Shown here: in pieces, positions 1 through 6,727 of the stretch | How positions within the stretch are numbered: position 1 is the stretch's first letter | How the letters are laid out: every line of letters starts with the position of its first letter | Assembly (NCBI GenBank): GCA_964484285.1 | Contig: CAZAEO010000066.1 | Span: forward strand, 1-12,070 | Reading direction: 5' to 3' | DNA: 12,070 nucleotides | Source of the DNA: CAZUQP01 sp964484285 | Lineage (GTDB): Bacteria; Pseudomonadota; Gammaproteobacteria; DSM-16500 | Translations under genes and position numbers: made by a program | The notes under the pieces: model-generated | What the model was told of the DNA's origin: nothing | Database searches by the model: none | What the model saw: the letters and a program-made list of their open reading frames with translations, nothing else

Positions 1-145
1 GGACAGTAGTGCGCTTACGCTCAGGATGACAGATTTGAAACATTTGCCATTTTTGCCGTGTACAGAGTTGTTTTCAGAAAAATAAGCCAATATTAGAACA
101 ACTTATCTATAAATAGTTAAAATATGGGTAACTTTCCTTGTAATC

Positions 146-176
146 TTCACGCTAGCTAGTGAAAGAGAGTTATAAT
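146..176 (+). promoter_or_regulatory. Candidate sigma-70 promoter for the DUF883-like gene
   Basis: A perfect TATAAT lies at 171-176, about 37 bases before the ATG at 213. The best upstream partner is TTCACG at 146-151 (four of six matches to TTGACA), with a long 19-base spacer. The -10 is convincing and the -35 is not. Members of this protein family in E. coli are stationary-phase induced, so a sigma-S-type promoter that relies on the -10 would also fit; that is inference. Confidence 0.4.
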
Positions 177-212
177 AAACACTGATATCCAATTTAATTG
201 GAGGAAGCAAAC

Positions 213-476
213 ATGCATCGGGCCGCCACACGAAAACATTCGCACCAAAGTAATATTTCTCATGAATTAGCAAGAATTAAAAATGCATTTACTAGAGCTA
301 CACACCGTGCGCGAGGGAAAGCAAATAGAGCACTGATCGGTGCGTTAGATAATGTTAAAGAAAAATCGGATCTGCTCCAAGAGAATGTAACTGATTATGT
401 TGCTACAAAGCCTTTCAAATCGATGGGCTTAGCAATGTTAACAGGCGCTATTATTGGTTATTTTATACACAAATAG
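213..476 (+). CDS. Small DUF883/ElaB-YqjD-like tail-anchored membrane protein
   Basis: This 87-residue protein has a basic N-terminus, a long charged helical middle (about residues 15-62, likely amphipathic or coiled) and one C-terminal hydrophobic segment (about residues 70-85) ending in a lysine. The pattern YVATKPF followed by a Gly-rich membrane helix resembles the end of E. coli ElaB, YqjD and YgaM, where a YV-x3-P-(W/F) motif precedes a Gly-rich anchor. Those proteins are inner-membrane tail-anchored and bind ribosomes in stationary phase; a similar role here is inferred. The start is set by GGAGG at 200-204, eight bases before the ATG at 213. A TTG at 198 in the same frame overlaps that ribosome binding site and is unlikely to be used. 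It is followed by its own hairpin and appears to be a single-gene unit. Confidence 0.72.
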   Translation: MHRAATRKHSHQSNISHELARIKNAFTRATHRARGKANRALIGALDNVKEKSDLLQENVTDYVATKPFKSMGLAMLTGAIIGYFIHK

Positions 477-500
477 TGATAACCGCTAAAACCAAATACT

Positions 501-531
501 GTGAGTGCCACTTTTTTAAGGTGTCACTCAC
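501..531 (+). terminator. Hairpin terminator candidate after the DUF883-like gene
   Basis: GTGAGTG (501-507) pairs with CACTCAC (525-531). An inner CAC/GTG extends the stem across one mismatch, and the loop is T-rich. It begins 24 bases after the stop codon. The downstream tract (ATTTGTTTA) is only moderately T-rich, so termination may be partial. Confidence 0.55.
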
Positions 532-712
532 ATTTGTTTATCTCACTGAGTGATATAAATTATATAGTTCGCTAATAACCCACGAGTTTCCTCTTAACTT
601 AATTGAAATGATTTTCTAACGCTTTTTAAGTAATCTTCTTGTTAGACAATGTTTCTATTATCTCGTACAATTGCGCACCTATTTTTATTATGAAATCCAA
701 AAAAGAGTTCTT

Positions 713-2386
713 ATGGCACAATTTATTTATACTATGCAAGGGGTAGGCAAGATAGTCCCGCCTAAACGTGAAATATTAAAAAATATTTGGCTATCCTTTT
801 ATCCTGGCGCCAAGATTGGTGTATTGGGCTTAAATGGTTCAGGGAAATCATCGTTACTTAAAATCATGGCAGGTATAGATAAAGAATTTATTGGTGAGGC
901 TCGTCCTGAAAGCGACATTAAAATTGGCTACTTATCGCAAGAACCACAACTTGATGCTAACAAAACTGTACGCGGAAACATCGAAGAGGGGGTAGGGGAA
1001 ATTTTGCATACTCTCACGCGTTTTAACGACATCAGCATGAAATTTGCGGAACCTATGAGCGAAGAGGAAATGACTCGCTTATTAGAAGAACAGGGCAATT
1101 TACAAGCCAAAATTGATGCGATGAATGGCTGGGAACTTGAACGAAGATTGGAAATTGCTGCGGATGCTTTACGTTTACCTCCGTGGGATGCTGATGTAAC
1201 AAAATTATCGGGCGGTGAACGCAGACGGGTTGCCTTGTGTCGTTTGTTATTGTCAAAACCTGATATGTTATTACTAGACGAACCCACAAACCACTTAGAT
1301 GCAGAAAGTGTGGCCTGGCTAGAGCGATTTTTGCATGAATATCCAGGTACAGTGGTAGCCGTGACACATGATCGTTATTTCTTAGATAATGCGGCTAGTT
1401 GGATTTTAGAATTAGACCGTGGCCAAGGCATTCCATATGAAGGCAATTACTCTGCTTGGCTGGAGCAAAAAGAAAAACGTTTAGAACAAGAAGAGCACCA
1501 ACAAAGTGCGCACCAAAAAGCAATGAAAGCTGAGCTTGAATGGGTGCGAAGTAATCCCAAAGGCCGACATGCAAAAAGCAAAGCACGTCTCGCACGTTTT
1601 GAAGAATTAAGTTCACAAGAATTTCAAAAACGTAATGAAACACAAGAGCTTTACATTCCACCGGGTCCTCGCTTAGGTGACTTGGTCATTGAGGTAGAAA
1701 ATGTAAGTAAACGATTTGATGGCCGTTTGTTATTTGAAAATTTACATTTTCAAATTCCCAAAGGCGCTATCGTTGGTATTATTGGCCCTAATGGAGCAGG
1801 TAAATCGACTTTATTTAAAATGTTAATGAGTGTTGAAACACCTGATACAGGTCATATTCGCATTGGAGATTCAGTAAAATTATCTTATGTAGACCAAAGT
1901 CGCGATGCGCTCAATGGACAACATACCGTATGGCAAGAAATTTCTGATGGGTTAGATATCATGACCATTGGAAATTATCAGATTCCTTCACGCGCGTATG
2001 TGGGTCGTTTCAACTTTAAAGGCACGGACCAACAAAAATTTATTAAAGATCTATCGGGCGGAGAACGTAATCGTGTTCATTTAGCAAAACTACTAAGTAG
2101 CGGCGGAAATGTTTTATTGTTGGATGAACCAACCAATGATTTAGATGTTGAAACGCTACGCGCATTGGAAGAAGCATTATTAGCCTTTCCTGGTTGTCTC
2201 ATGGTGATTTCGCATGATCGCTGGTTTTTAGATCGTATCGCGACGCATATTCTTGCGTTTGAAGGAGATAGTAGTGTAGCATTTTTCGCTGGAAATTATA
2301 CTGATTATGAAGAGGATCGTGTGCGTCGTTTAGGCGAACAAGCTAAGCAACCACATAGAATCAAATATAAAAAATTAGAAGCTTAA
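713..2386 (+). CDS. ettA: Energy-dependent translational throttle protein EttA (ABC-F ATPase)
   Basis: A 557-residue ABC-F protein, nearly the same length as E. coli EttA (555) and alike along its whole length. EttA binds the ribosomal E site and gates the first elongation steps according to the ATP/ADP ratio; it is cytosolic and not a transporter. Two ABC domains are visible. The first has Walker A GLNGSGKS at 39-46, signature LSGGE at 165-169 and Walker B LLLDE ending in catalytic Glu190. The second has GPNGAGKS at 358-365, LSGGE at 447-451 and catalytic Glu472. A charged linker lies between them at about 245-320, and the C-terminus is the typical RIKYKK tail. I chose the ATG at 713 because the protein then begins MAQFIYTM like known EttA and an AAGAG precedes it. 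An in-frame TTG at 671 would add 14 residues not found in the family. The next gene follows after 14 bases. Confidence 0.97.
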   Translation: MAQFIYTMQGVGKIVPPKREILKNIWLSFYPGAKIGVLGLNGSGKSSLLKIMAGIDKEFIGEARPESDIKIGYLSQEPQLDANKTVRGNIEEGVGEILHTLTRFNDISMKFAEPMSEEEMTRLLEEQGNLQAKIDAMNGWELERRLEIAADALRLPPWDADVTKLSGGERRRVALCRLLLSKPDMLLLDEPTNHLDAESVAWLERFLHEYPGTVVAVTHDRYFLDNAASWILELDRGQGIPYEGNYSAWLEQKEKRLEQEEHQQSAHQKAMKAELEWVRSNPKGRHAKSKARLARFEELSSQEFQKRNETQELYIPPGPRLGDLVIEVENVSKRFDGRLLFENLHFQIPKGAIVGIIGPNGAGKSTLFKMLMSVETPDTGHIRIGDSVKLSYVDQSRDALNGQHTVWQEISDGLDIMTIGNYQIPSRAYVGRFNFKGTDQQKFIKDLSGGERNRVHLAKLLSSGGNVLLLDEPTNDLDVETLRALEEALLAFPGCLMVISHDRWFLDRIATHILAFEGDSSVAFFAGNYTDYEEDRVRRLGEQAKQPHRIKYKKLEA

Positions 2387-2400
2387 AAAATGGAGTTACT

Positions 2401-3369
2401 ATGCAATTAAGAAACCGTCGAACAAAAGAAGAAATTAAATTTTATCAAGGTGACAAAATTCATTCATTTTTCGCAGGTGTTAAACACAAAACCCAAACAC
2501 AAGAAGATTTCTTCCATGATTTTTTACAGGACTTTAAAGAACGTATTGTTAACTTTCCAAAAAAAATACAAAAGCAATTACTTAATCAAGTAATAAATGC
2601 ATGGAAACAATATGGAAAACAATTAGAACAAGCATTTAACAATAATGATCTCCAGGCTTTATTTGAAAAATTGCATACGCAACCACAAAAAATGGAATGG
2701 CAAGAACCTTCTTTCTTGAAAACGATGACAACAGCTCTTCTGCAAGCTAAATTAGGACCTCTTGCTTATGTATTAACACCCATGATGCTAAGCGCTACAT
2801 CTGCCGCTGCACAAGAAGTCATGTGGGTTCCACATGAGGGGCAACCAGGAGATGGAATGGATTTATGTAAAAATATTCTGTTTGGTTGTGTACAAGGATA
2901 TGCTACGAATGGAACTGATGCAGCATGGAAAATAGGTAATCCGCAGTATAATCGCATATTGAGTGAAGTAAGCCATGACTCATCTGGCTCAGCGCGTGAA
3001 CAATTACGTACTTGTTTTGATGCGGATGCGTTAGGTAATGTAGTGACACATACTCTTAACAATGCAGATAAGAACGGCCCAACAGCGGATTGTTTAGCAC
3101 AAGCGCCTGATTGGCAAGGATGGGGACTCACAGCTCGAACAACGAATGTTCCTTCAATGACCTGTCCTAGCTTACAAAATAACATTGCAAGTGAAGTGCA
3201 AAGTTGTCAGAGCTATTTAGGTCAAGCGGCACAAGCAGGTAAAATTATAGGAATAGCGCTGGGTGCTACAGCGGGAGCTGTAATATTATGCGTCGGTTCT
3301 TACATGCTTTATCAAAAATGTCGCGGCCGATCTATAGATTGTGATCAAGCGATGCATAATATTTGTTAA
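2401..3369 (+). CDS. Unrecognised cysteine-rich membrane protein downstream of ettA
   Basis: I do not recognise this 322-residue protein. Residues 1-108 are charged and helical with many Lys, Gln and Phe. Residues about 111-138 are hydrophobic and small-residue rich, ending in SAAAQEV, which looks like either a membrane helix or an unusually late signal-peptidase-like site. Residues about 139-278 form a polar domain with six cysteines (156, 163, 205, 231, 255, 269), an even number suited to disulfides outside the cytoplasm. Residues about 280-304 are a Gly/Ala-rich transmembrane helix, followed by a short basic tail with three more cysteines. GGAG sits six bases before the ATG, and the 14-base gap to ettA suggests co-transcription. 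Its stop is 2 bases from the convergent thiolase stop. The layout could suit an envelope or secreted host-interaction protein, but nothing in the sequence proves that. Confidence 0.8.
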   Translation: MQLRNRRTKEEIKFYQGDKIHSFFAGVKHKTQTQEDFFHDFLQDFKERIVNFPKKIQKQLLNQVINAWKQYGKQLEQAFNNNDLQALFEKLHTQPQKMEWQEPSFLKTMTTALLQAKLGPLAYVLTPMMLSATSAAAQEVMWVPHEGQPGDGMDLCKNILFGCVQGYATNGTDAAWKIGNPQYNRILSEVSHDSSGSAREQLRTCFDADALGNVVTHTLNNADKNGPTADCLAQAPDWQGWGLTARTTNVPSMTCPSLQNNIASEVQSCQSYLGQAAQAGKIIGIALGATAGAVILCVGSYMLYQKCRGRSIDCDQAMHNIC

Positions 3370-3371
3370 AT

Positions 3372-4649
3372 CTAAACTGCTTCAAGTATAGCAGCCACTC
3401 CCATGCCGCCTGCCGTGCAAATCGAAATTAAACCGCGGCCTTGACCTTTTTGGTGAAGCATTTTTGCAAGAGTTCCAACGATGCGGGCGCCAGTTGCCGC
3501 AAAAGGATGTCCTAATGCAACGCTGCCGCCTTTTATATTCATTTTGGATTGATCAATTGCACCTAAAGGCGTATTTCGTTTAAGAACTCGCGCGCAATAT
3601 TCTTTTGATTCCCATGCTTTTAAGGTACATAGCACTTGTCCTGCAAAAGCTTCATGTATTTCGTAAAAATCAAAATCTTGTAGTGAGAGATGATTTCTTG
3701 CAAGAAGTTGGTTAACCGCAAGAGTAGGGGCCATTAAAAGTCCTTCACCCTGCACAAAATCAACCGCTGCAACTTGTGCATCAACAAAGCGCGCTAACAA
3801 AGGATAATTCAATTGTGTTGCATCTTCTGCTGCAGTTAAATACACTGCAGCAGCTCCATCGGTAAGTGGACTACTGTTTCCAGCAGTTAATGTTCCTTTG
3901 CCAGTCAAATCAAATGTGGGTTTAAGTCTTGCCAACTTTTCTAAAGAAGAATCAACACGCAGTGTTCCATCACGCTTTTGTCCCATAAATTCAAAAACAA
4001 GATCGTCATAAAATCCTTCATTATAAGCAGTTGTTCCATTTTGATGGCTTAACAATGCAAGTTCATCTTGTGCTTGCCGGGAAATATTCCATTCTTTTAC
4101 CATGAGCTCACAATGTTGACCCATTGAAAGATGTGTGCGTGGCTCAGTCACTTGTGGATATTCTACGCCAAAATCTGAGGGTCTAAATGATAGAATTTTT
4201 TTAATCTTTTTTGCCATGCTTTTTGTGTTGTAATGCAGAGCAATCAGTTTCTGTGCTAAGGATCTTTTTGTCATAATAGGTAAATCGCTATTGGTATCCA
4301 CGCCACCCGCAATTCCATTATCAATTTGATAATTTGCAATTTTAAGTGCGATGAGAATTGTGATTTCAAGACTTGTGCCGCAGGCACGTTGCAACGTGAA
4401 AGCAGGAGTATGTGGGTCGAGTGTTGTACCTAGCACACATTCGCGTGCTAAGTTCCAATTTAACGAACTATTCATGATGGCTCCCAATCCAACATCACCT
4501 AGTATTTTTCCATCTAGATGCATTTTGTTGATTAATACCTGGAGAGCGGTTGTCATTACAGCTTGCGTGGTAACATTTGTATAATGAGTCATTGATTTTA
4601 CGAAAGGAGTACGCATGCTTCCGGCAATATAAACTGGGCGTGTTTTCAT
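3372..4649 (-). CDS. Acetyl-CoA acyltransferase (thiolase, FadI-like)
   Basis: A 425-residue thiolase that would cleave 3-ketoacyl-CoA with CoA, or run the reverse condensation of acyl-CoAs. The N-terminal half has the acylated nucleophile Cys90 in QRACGTS. The C-terminal half has the catalytic His332 in HEAFAG, His381 in GHPFAATGAR and the general-base Cys411 in CTAGGMG, so all active-site elements are present. HEAF rather than NEAF, GGVDTNSD at 115-122 and the length favour the FadI/trifunctional-beta-like group over short biosynthetic PhaA-type thiolases. AAAGGA lies just upstream of the ATG. No 3-hydroxyacyl-CoA dehydrogenase gene is adjacent in the window, so the partner in beta-oxidation is unseen. 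It converges on the ettA-linked membrane gene with no room for a separate terminator. Confidence 0.9.
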   Translation of the reverse strand: MKTRPVYIAGSMRTPFVKSMTHYTNVTTQAVMTTALQVLINKMHLDGKILGDVGLGAIMNSSLNWNLARECVLGTTLDPHTPAFTLQRACGTSLEITILIALKIANYQIDNGIAGGVDTNSDLPIMTKRSLAQKLIALHYNTKSMAKKIKKILSFRPSDFGVEYPQVTEPRTHLSMGQHCELMVKEWNISRQAQDELALLSHQNGTTAYNEGFYDDLVFEFMGQKRDGTLRVDSSLEKLARLKPTFDLTGKGTLTAGNSSPLTDGAAAVYLTAAEDATQLNYPLLARFVDAQVAAVDFVQGEGLLMAPTLAVNQLLARNHLSLQDFDFYEIHEAFAGQVLCTLKAWESKEYCARVLKRNTPLGAIDQSKMNIKGGSVALGHPFAATGARIVGTLAKMLHQKGQGRGLISICTAGGMGVAAILEAV

Positions 4650-4679
4650 CTGAAATCCTTTGTTTTTACAATAGATTAA

Positions 4680-4707
4680 ATTTTAAACCTATTCATAGGG
4701 AGATCAA
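4680..4707 (-). promoter_or_regulatory. Candidate thiolase promoter with palindrome in the spacer
   Basis: On the minus strand, TTGATC (4707-4702) and TAAAAT (4685-4680) are separated by 16 bases. They lie about 30 bases upstream of the thiolase start. Between them is the perfect 12-base inverted repeat CCTATTCATAGG (4688-4699), placed where a repressor would block RNA polymerase. Regulation is inferred from position only. Confidence 0.4.
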
Positions 4708-4776
4708 CTAGAATATTGATAAAAACAGCGCTGACTAGCTCCAGGCGTAAGGAAGAAATCTAATTAATCGCCAATA

Positions 4777-4802
4777 AGGGTGATTATTTCGATAATCACC
4801 CT
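4777..4802. repeat. Perfect 11-bp hairpin with TTCG loop
   Basis: AGGGTGATTAT (4777-4787) and ATAATCACCCT (4792-4802) form a perfect stem around TTCG. On the plus strand it is followed by six A rather than T. On the minus strand it is followed by TTATT, so it could weakly terminate leftward transcription coming from the IS30 cassette. It lies 27 bases left of the scaffold gap, so what lay beside it in the genome is uncertain. Confidence 0.55.
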
Positions 4803-4829
4803 AAAAAACGCCGAGAAATTGATTGAATT

Positions 4830-4839
4830 NNNNNNNNNN
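4830..4839. other. Assembly gap of 10 N
   Basis: Ten unknown bases mark a contig join. The join falls 15 bases from the left inverted repeat of the IS30 element, where a multicopy repeat would be expected to break an assembly. Ten may be a placeholder length. Confidence 0.98.
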
Positions 4840-4854
4840 GTAAACCAGGGGCGG

Positions 4855-4875
4855 ATTCAAACAATAACTGCAACT
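4855..4875 (+). repeat. Left terminal inverted repeat of the IS30 element
   Basis: This copy begins ATTCAAACAATAAC and ends GCAACT. It matches the reverse complement of 6413-6433 at 19 of 21 positions. It ends 14 bases before the stop codon of the cargo gene. Confidence 0.8.
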
Positions 4876-4889
4876 GCTTAATTTCTAAT

Positions 4890-5840
4890 CTATATCAATG
4901 ACTTCCCAATGAATCTTTCTTTGTTATTACCCTCTGTAATATTAAGCTGCATATCACTAAAACCATGTTTTTTTAGAAACTCAAAGGTTTCTGGCGATAT
5001 CTTGCTATAGAGAGTTTTAAAGTCGCGACTTCTTAACCATTTTTCGATAAAAATTAAGAGCTCACTACCAAAATTTTGTTTTTGATTTTTTTCATTAATA
5101 AAAATAAAATGAATTACAGCCTTACCATCAGGACATAGCTGAACGTGTGCATAACCAATGATATCTGTTTTCTTTAATACGACTAAATGAACATGAGTTG
5201 GATCGTCAAATAAACCTGTATGAGGATCAGATTTTTGAAAATTTTCATGAAAATATTTTTCTCTAAATTGTTTTAGCGTACTCCATTCATTATCAGTTAA
5301 TGCTTTAACTATACGTATTCCATGCCATCCAGCTTTTTCATCGATATTAGCGACGAACTCATCTTTTCCAAAACAGTAAGAAGTTCTATCATTAGAATAC
5401 TTTTCTGCGAGTTTTTCTTTTAAAAAAGCATAGGCGTCTCTATCCTCCAGATTATTTATCATCCAATTACGAAATCTTAAGTGACGATCAATTTCTGGAT
5501 TACCTTGTTCAAAAACATGCACATGAAATGCATTTTCTTTTATAAAAAATCTTCTCAACATAAATCCATATTCGCCTTTAATTTCATAACCTAGCTTTTG
5601 CATATTAATATTACTTGCATCAACATCTTTTAGATTAATGACAACTGGCAATATATCAATAATAGGTTTAGCAGCTAATCCTGGGACAGATGTAGAGCCA
5701 ATGTGATGAATAGCAAGGCAGTTGTTACCAAGAGCTTCTTTAATTTTGGCAGCTTCATCTTGAAATATTTTAGGCCACATTGGATTATACTTAACGACCT
5801 CAATTAATCCTAAGTTCTCTTTAGTTTGTAATGATTTCAT
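4890..5840 (-). CDS. GrpB (UPF0157) - GNAT acetyltransferase fusion protein, IS30 cargo
   Basis: A 316-residue two-domain protein. Residues about 10-172 are a GrpB/UPF0157 domain, a nucleotidyltransferase-like fold, with HIGSTSVPGLAAKP at 46-59, the following Asp62 and HVHVFE at 106-111. Residues about 175-316 are a GNAT-type acetyltransferase. Its acetyl-CoA loop at 255-260 (QNFGSE) is a weak version of Q-x-x-G-x-G/A, and the usual late motif is ISPETFEFLKKHGF at 281-294. Substrates are unknown: GrpB domains are poorly characterised (one occurs fused to actinobacterial CoaE), and GNAT proteins acetylate small molecules or proteins. The ATG overlaps the transposase stop as ATGA (5837-5840) and has no strong ribosome binding site of its own (only GAGA), which fits translational coupling. 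It lies wholly inside the IS30 inverted repeats. Confidence 0.85.
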   Translation of the reverse strand: MKSLQTKENLGLIEVVKYNPMWPKIFQDEAAKIKEALGNNCLAIHHIGSTSVPGLAAKPIIDILPVVINLKDVDASNINMQKLGYEIKGEYGFMLRRFFIKENAFHVHVFEQGNPEIDRHLRFRNWMINNLEDRDAYAFLKEKLAEKYSNDRTSYCFGKDEFVANIDEKAGWHGIRIVKALTDNEWSTLKQFREKYFHENFQKSDPHTGLFDDPTHVHLVVLKKTDIIGYAHVQLCPDGKAVIHFIFINEKNQKQNFGSELLIFIEKWLRSRDFKTLYSKISPETFEFLKKHGFSDMQLNITEGNNKERFIGKSLI

Positions 5841-6345
5841 TGTGTATTCTCTAAATTATTAAATATTTCATTGGGAGTTGCATATCCTAAAGTTTTTCTT
5901 GGTCGATTATTTAATCTGTTTGCAATAATCAAAAGTTCTCGATCTGTAATGTTACTAAAATCAGATCCTTTTTTTAAATTATGAATTGATATATTCGTTC
6001 ATGACTAATTAAAAATAAATTACGGCGTTTAGCATATCCACTGATTTGCTCAGGACTCCAATCTTGTGTTAATTTTTCACGAACAATCCGTTCGACATCA
6101 TCTGTAAATTTAATGTATTTATGTTTCATTTTGTGTCTTTCATCAGTATAACTTTGAGCATAATTAGGTTTATATTGCCATGAACCCAATGCAGTACGAA
6201 CAAAAGTAATATTGCGGCTCAATTCACGACTGATTGTGGATTTATGAACGCCTAATTCTTTTGCTATTTCAGATTGGTTATAACCTGCTCGCCATAACCC
6301 ATAAATTTGGCAACGCTTTCTAAAATTCAATTGATTATACGCCAC
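5837..6345 (-). pseudogene. IS30-family transposase with central catalytic domain deleted
   Basis: The first 122 residues are a clear IS30-type N-terminus, with a helix-turn-helix at about 22-43 (QSEIAKELGVHKSTISREL), WSPEQISGYAKRR at 96-108 and SHERIYQFI at 114-122. The start is GTG at 6345, seven bases after an AAGGAG. The frame then stops at 5974. A second piece in another frame, 5837-5974, encodes KGSDF...NNRPRKTLGYATPNEIF (about 45 residues), the typical C-terminus of the same family. Roughly 150 residues containing the DDE residues are missing at a junction near 5975-5985, and the join is out of frame. The product cannot be an active transposase, but the N-terminal part could still bind the inverted repeats and act as a repressor (inference). 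The TGA overlaps the ATG of the cargo gene. Confidence 0.9.
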
Positions 6346-6377
6346 AATGCAACTCCTTGTTATAATAATCAGAGCAA

Positions 6378-6383
6378 ATTATA
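6378..6383 (-). promoter_or_regulatory. -10 element of the IS30 transposase/cargo promoter
   Basis: TATAAT on the minus strand lies 33 bases before the GTG start of the transposase remnant, just inside the right inverted repeat. No good -35 sits at the normal distance (TTGATC is 22 bases away). It may still drive the cargo gene through the transposase remnant. Confidence 0.4.
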
Positions 6384-6412
6384 CGATAGAGCCAGACTAT
6401 TATTTGATCAAA

Positions 6413-6433
6413 AGTTGCGGTTATTATTTGAAT
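6413..6433 (-). repeat. Right terminal inverted repeat of the IS30 element
   Basis: Its reverse complement begins ATTCAAATAATAAC and ends GCAACT, a 19 of 21 match to the left end at 4855-4875. Nine bases to its right, a separate GGATTCAA (6445-6452) in opposite orientation resembles another IS30 end core. Confidence 0.8.
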
Positions 6434-6474
6434 TCACGAGGGACGGATTCAAGTCGTAAATGAACAATAGCAGC

Positions 6475-6507
6475 TTGTGTTTTGTTAAGCGTTGCGCTAC
6501 ACTTAAC
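6475..6507 (+). promoter_or_regulatory. Candidate higBA promoter and operator
   Basis: TTGTGT (6475-6480) and TACACT (6498-6503) are 17 bases apart. Overlapping them are the inverted half-sites GTTAAG (6484-6489) and CTTAAC (6502-6507), where HigA-type antitoxins typically repress their own operon. The expected transcript start falls at or next to the toxin ATG at 6510, so the message would be nearly leaderless. Assignment rests on position and symmetry. Confidence 0.45.
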
Positions 6508-6509
6508 AT

Positions 6510-6709
6510 ATGATTAAGTCATGGAAGCACAAAGGATTAAAGAAATTTTTTGATACTGGCAATAAGTCAGGCATTACTGCTAGCCATTTCATAAATTAGT
6601 AGGTGAGCTGAAGGGTTTTTATTCAGTAACTGTCAATGAAAATTGGCGAGTTATTTTTAAATTTGATAGCACGAATGCAATCGATGTCGACTATGTTGAT
6701 TATCATTAA
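6510..6709 (+). pseudogene. higB: HigB/RelE-type toxin gene broken by an internal deletion
   Basis: The reading frame from the ATG at 6510 gives MIKSWKHKGLKKFFDTG and on to Ser-His at residue 26, the usual start of a HigB mRNA-cleaving toxin of about 92 residues, then hits TAG at 6597. From 6590 another frame resumes with HKLVGELKGFYSVTVN, then NWRVIFKFD and VDYVDYH before TAA at 6707, the usual HigB C-terminus. The two parts add up to about 65 residues, so some 27 codons are missing from the middle and the frame is shifted. Both ends being conserved argues for a recent deletion. The toxin should be inactive. The antitoxin gene follows after 18 bases. Confidence 0.85.
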
Positions 6710-6727
6710 TGTGTGGAGGTAAAAACA

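Larger units (their letters stand above)
4855..6433 (-). mobile_element. Decayed IS30-family element carrying a GrpB/GNAT cargo gene
   Basis: About 1.6 kb is bounded by imperfect 21-bp inverted repeats whose ATTCAA...GCAAC layout resembles the ends of IS30. Reading on the minus strand from the right end: repeat, TATAAT promoter element, transposase N-terminal part, transposase C-terminal part, cargo gene, repeat. The central transposase domain has been deleted, so the copy cannot move itself, but both ends survive and it could be mobilised in trans by a related transposase. Three or more bases outside the conserved repeat may also belong to the element, so the exact outer edges are uncertain. 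Confidence 0.8.

Noticed and set aside
198..212. TTG start adding five residues to the DUF883-like protein
   Set aside because: The GGAGG ribosome binding site for the ATG at 213 lies within those codons.
671..712. TTG start adding 14 residues to EttA
   Set aside because: Known EttA begins MAQF, which matches the ATG at 713, and that ATG has its own AAGAG.
2766..3185. Long open frame on the minus strand inside the unknown membrane protein gene
   Set aside because: It is fully antisense to a gene with a good binding site and protein-like features, and its own translation shows no domain or sensible start context.
5974..6345. Treating the 123-residue IS30 frame as a complete small regulatory gene
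   Set aside because: The matching C-terminal transposase sequence lies directly downstream in another frame, so the end at 5974 is a deletion product. A leftover repressor role is kept only as a hypothesis.
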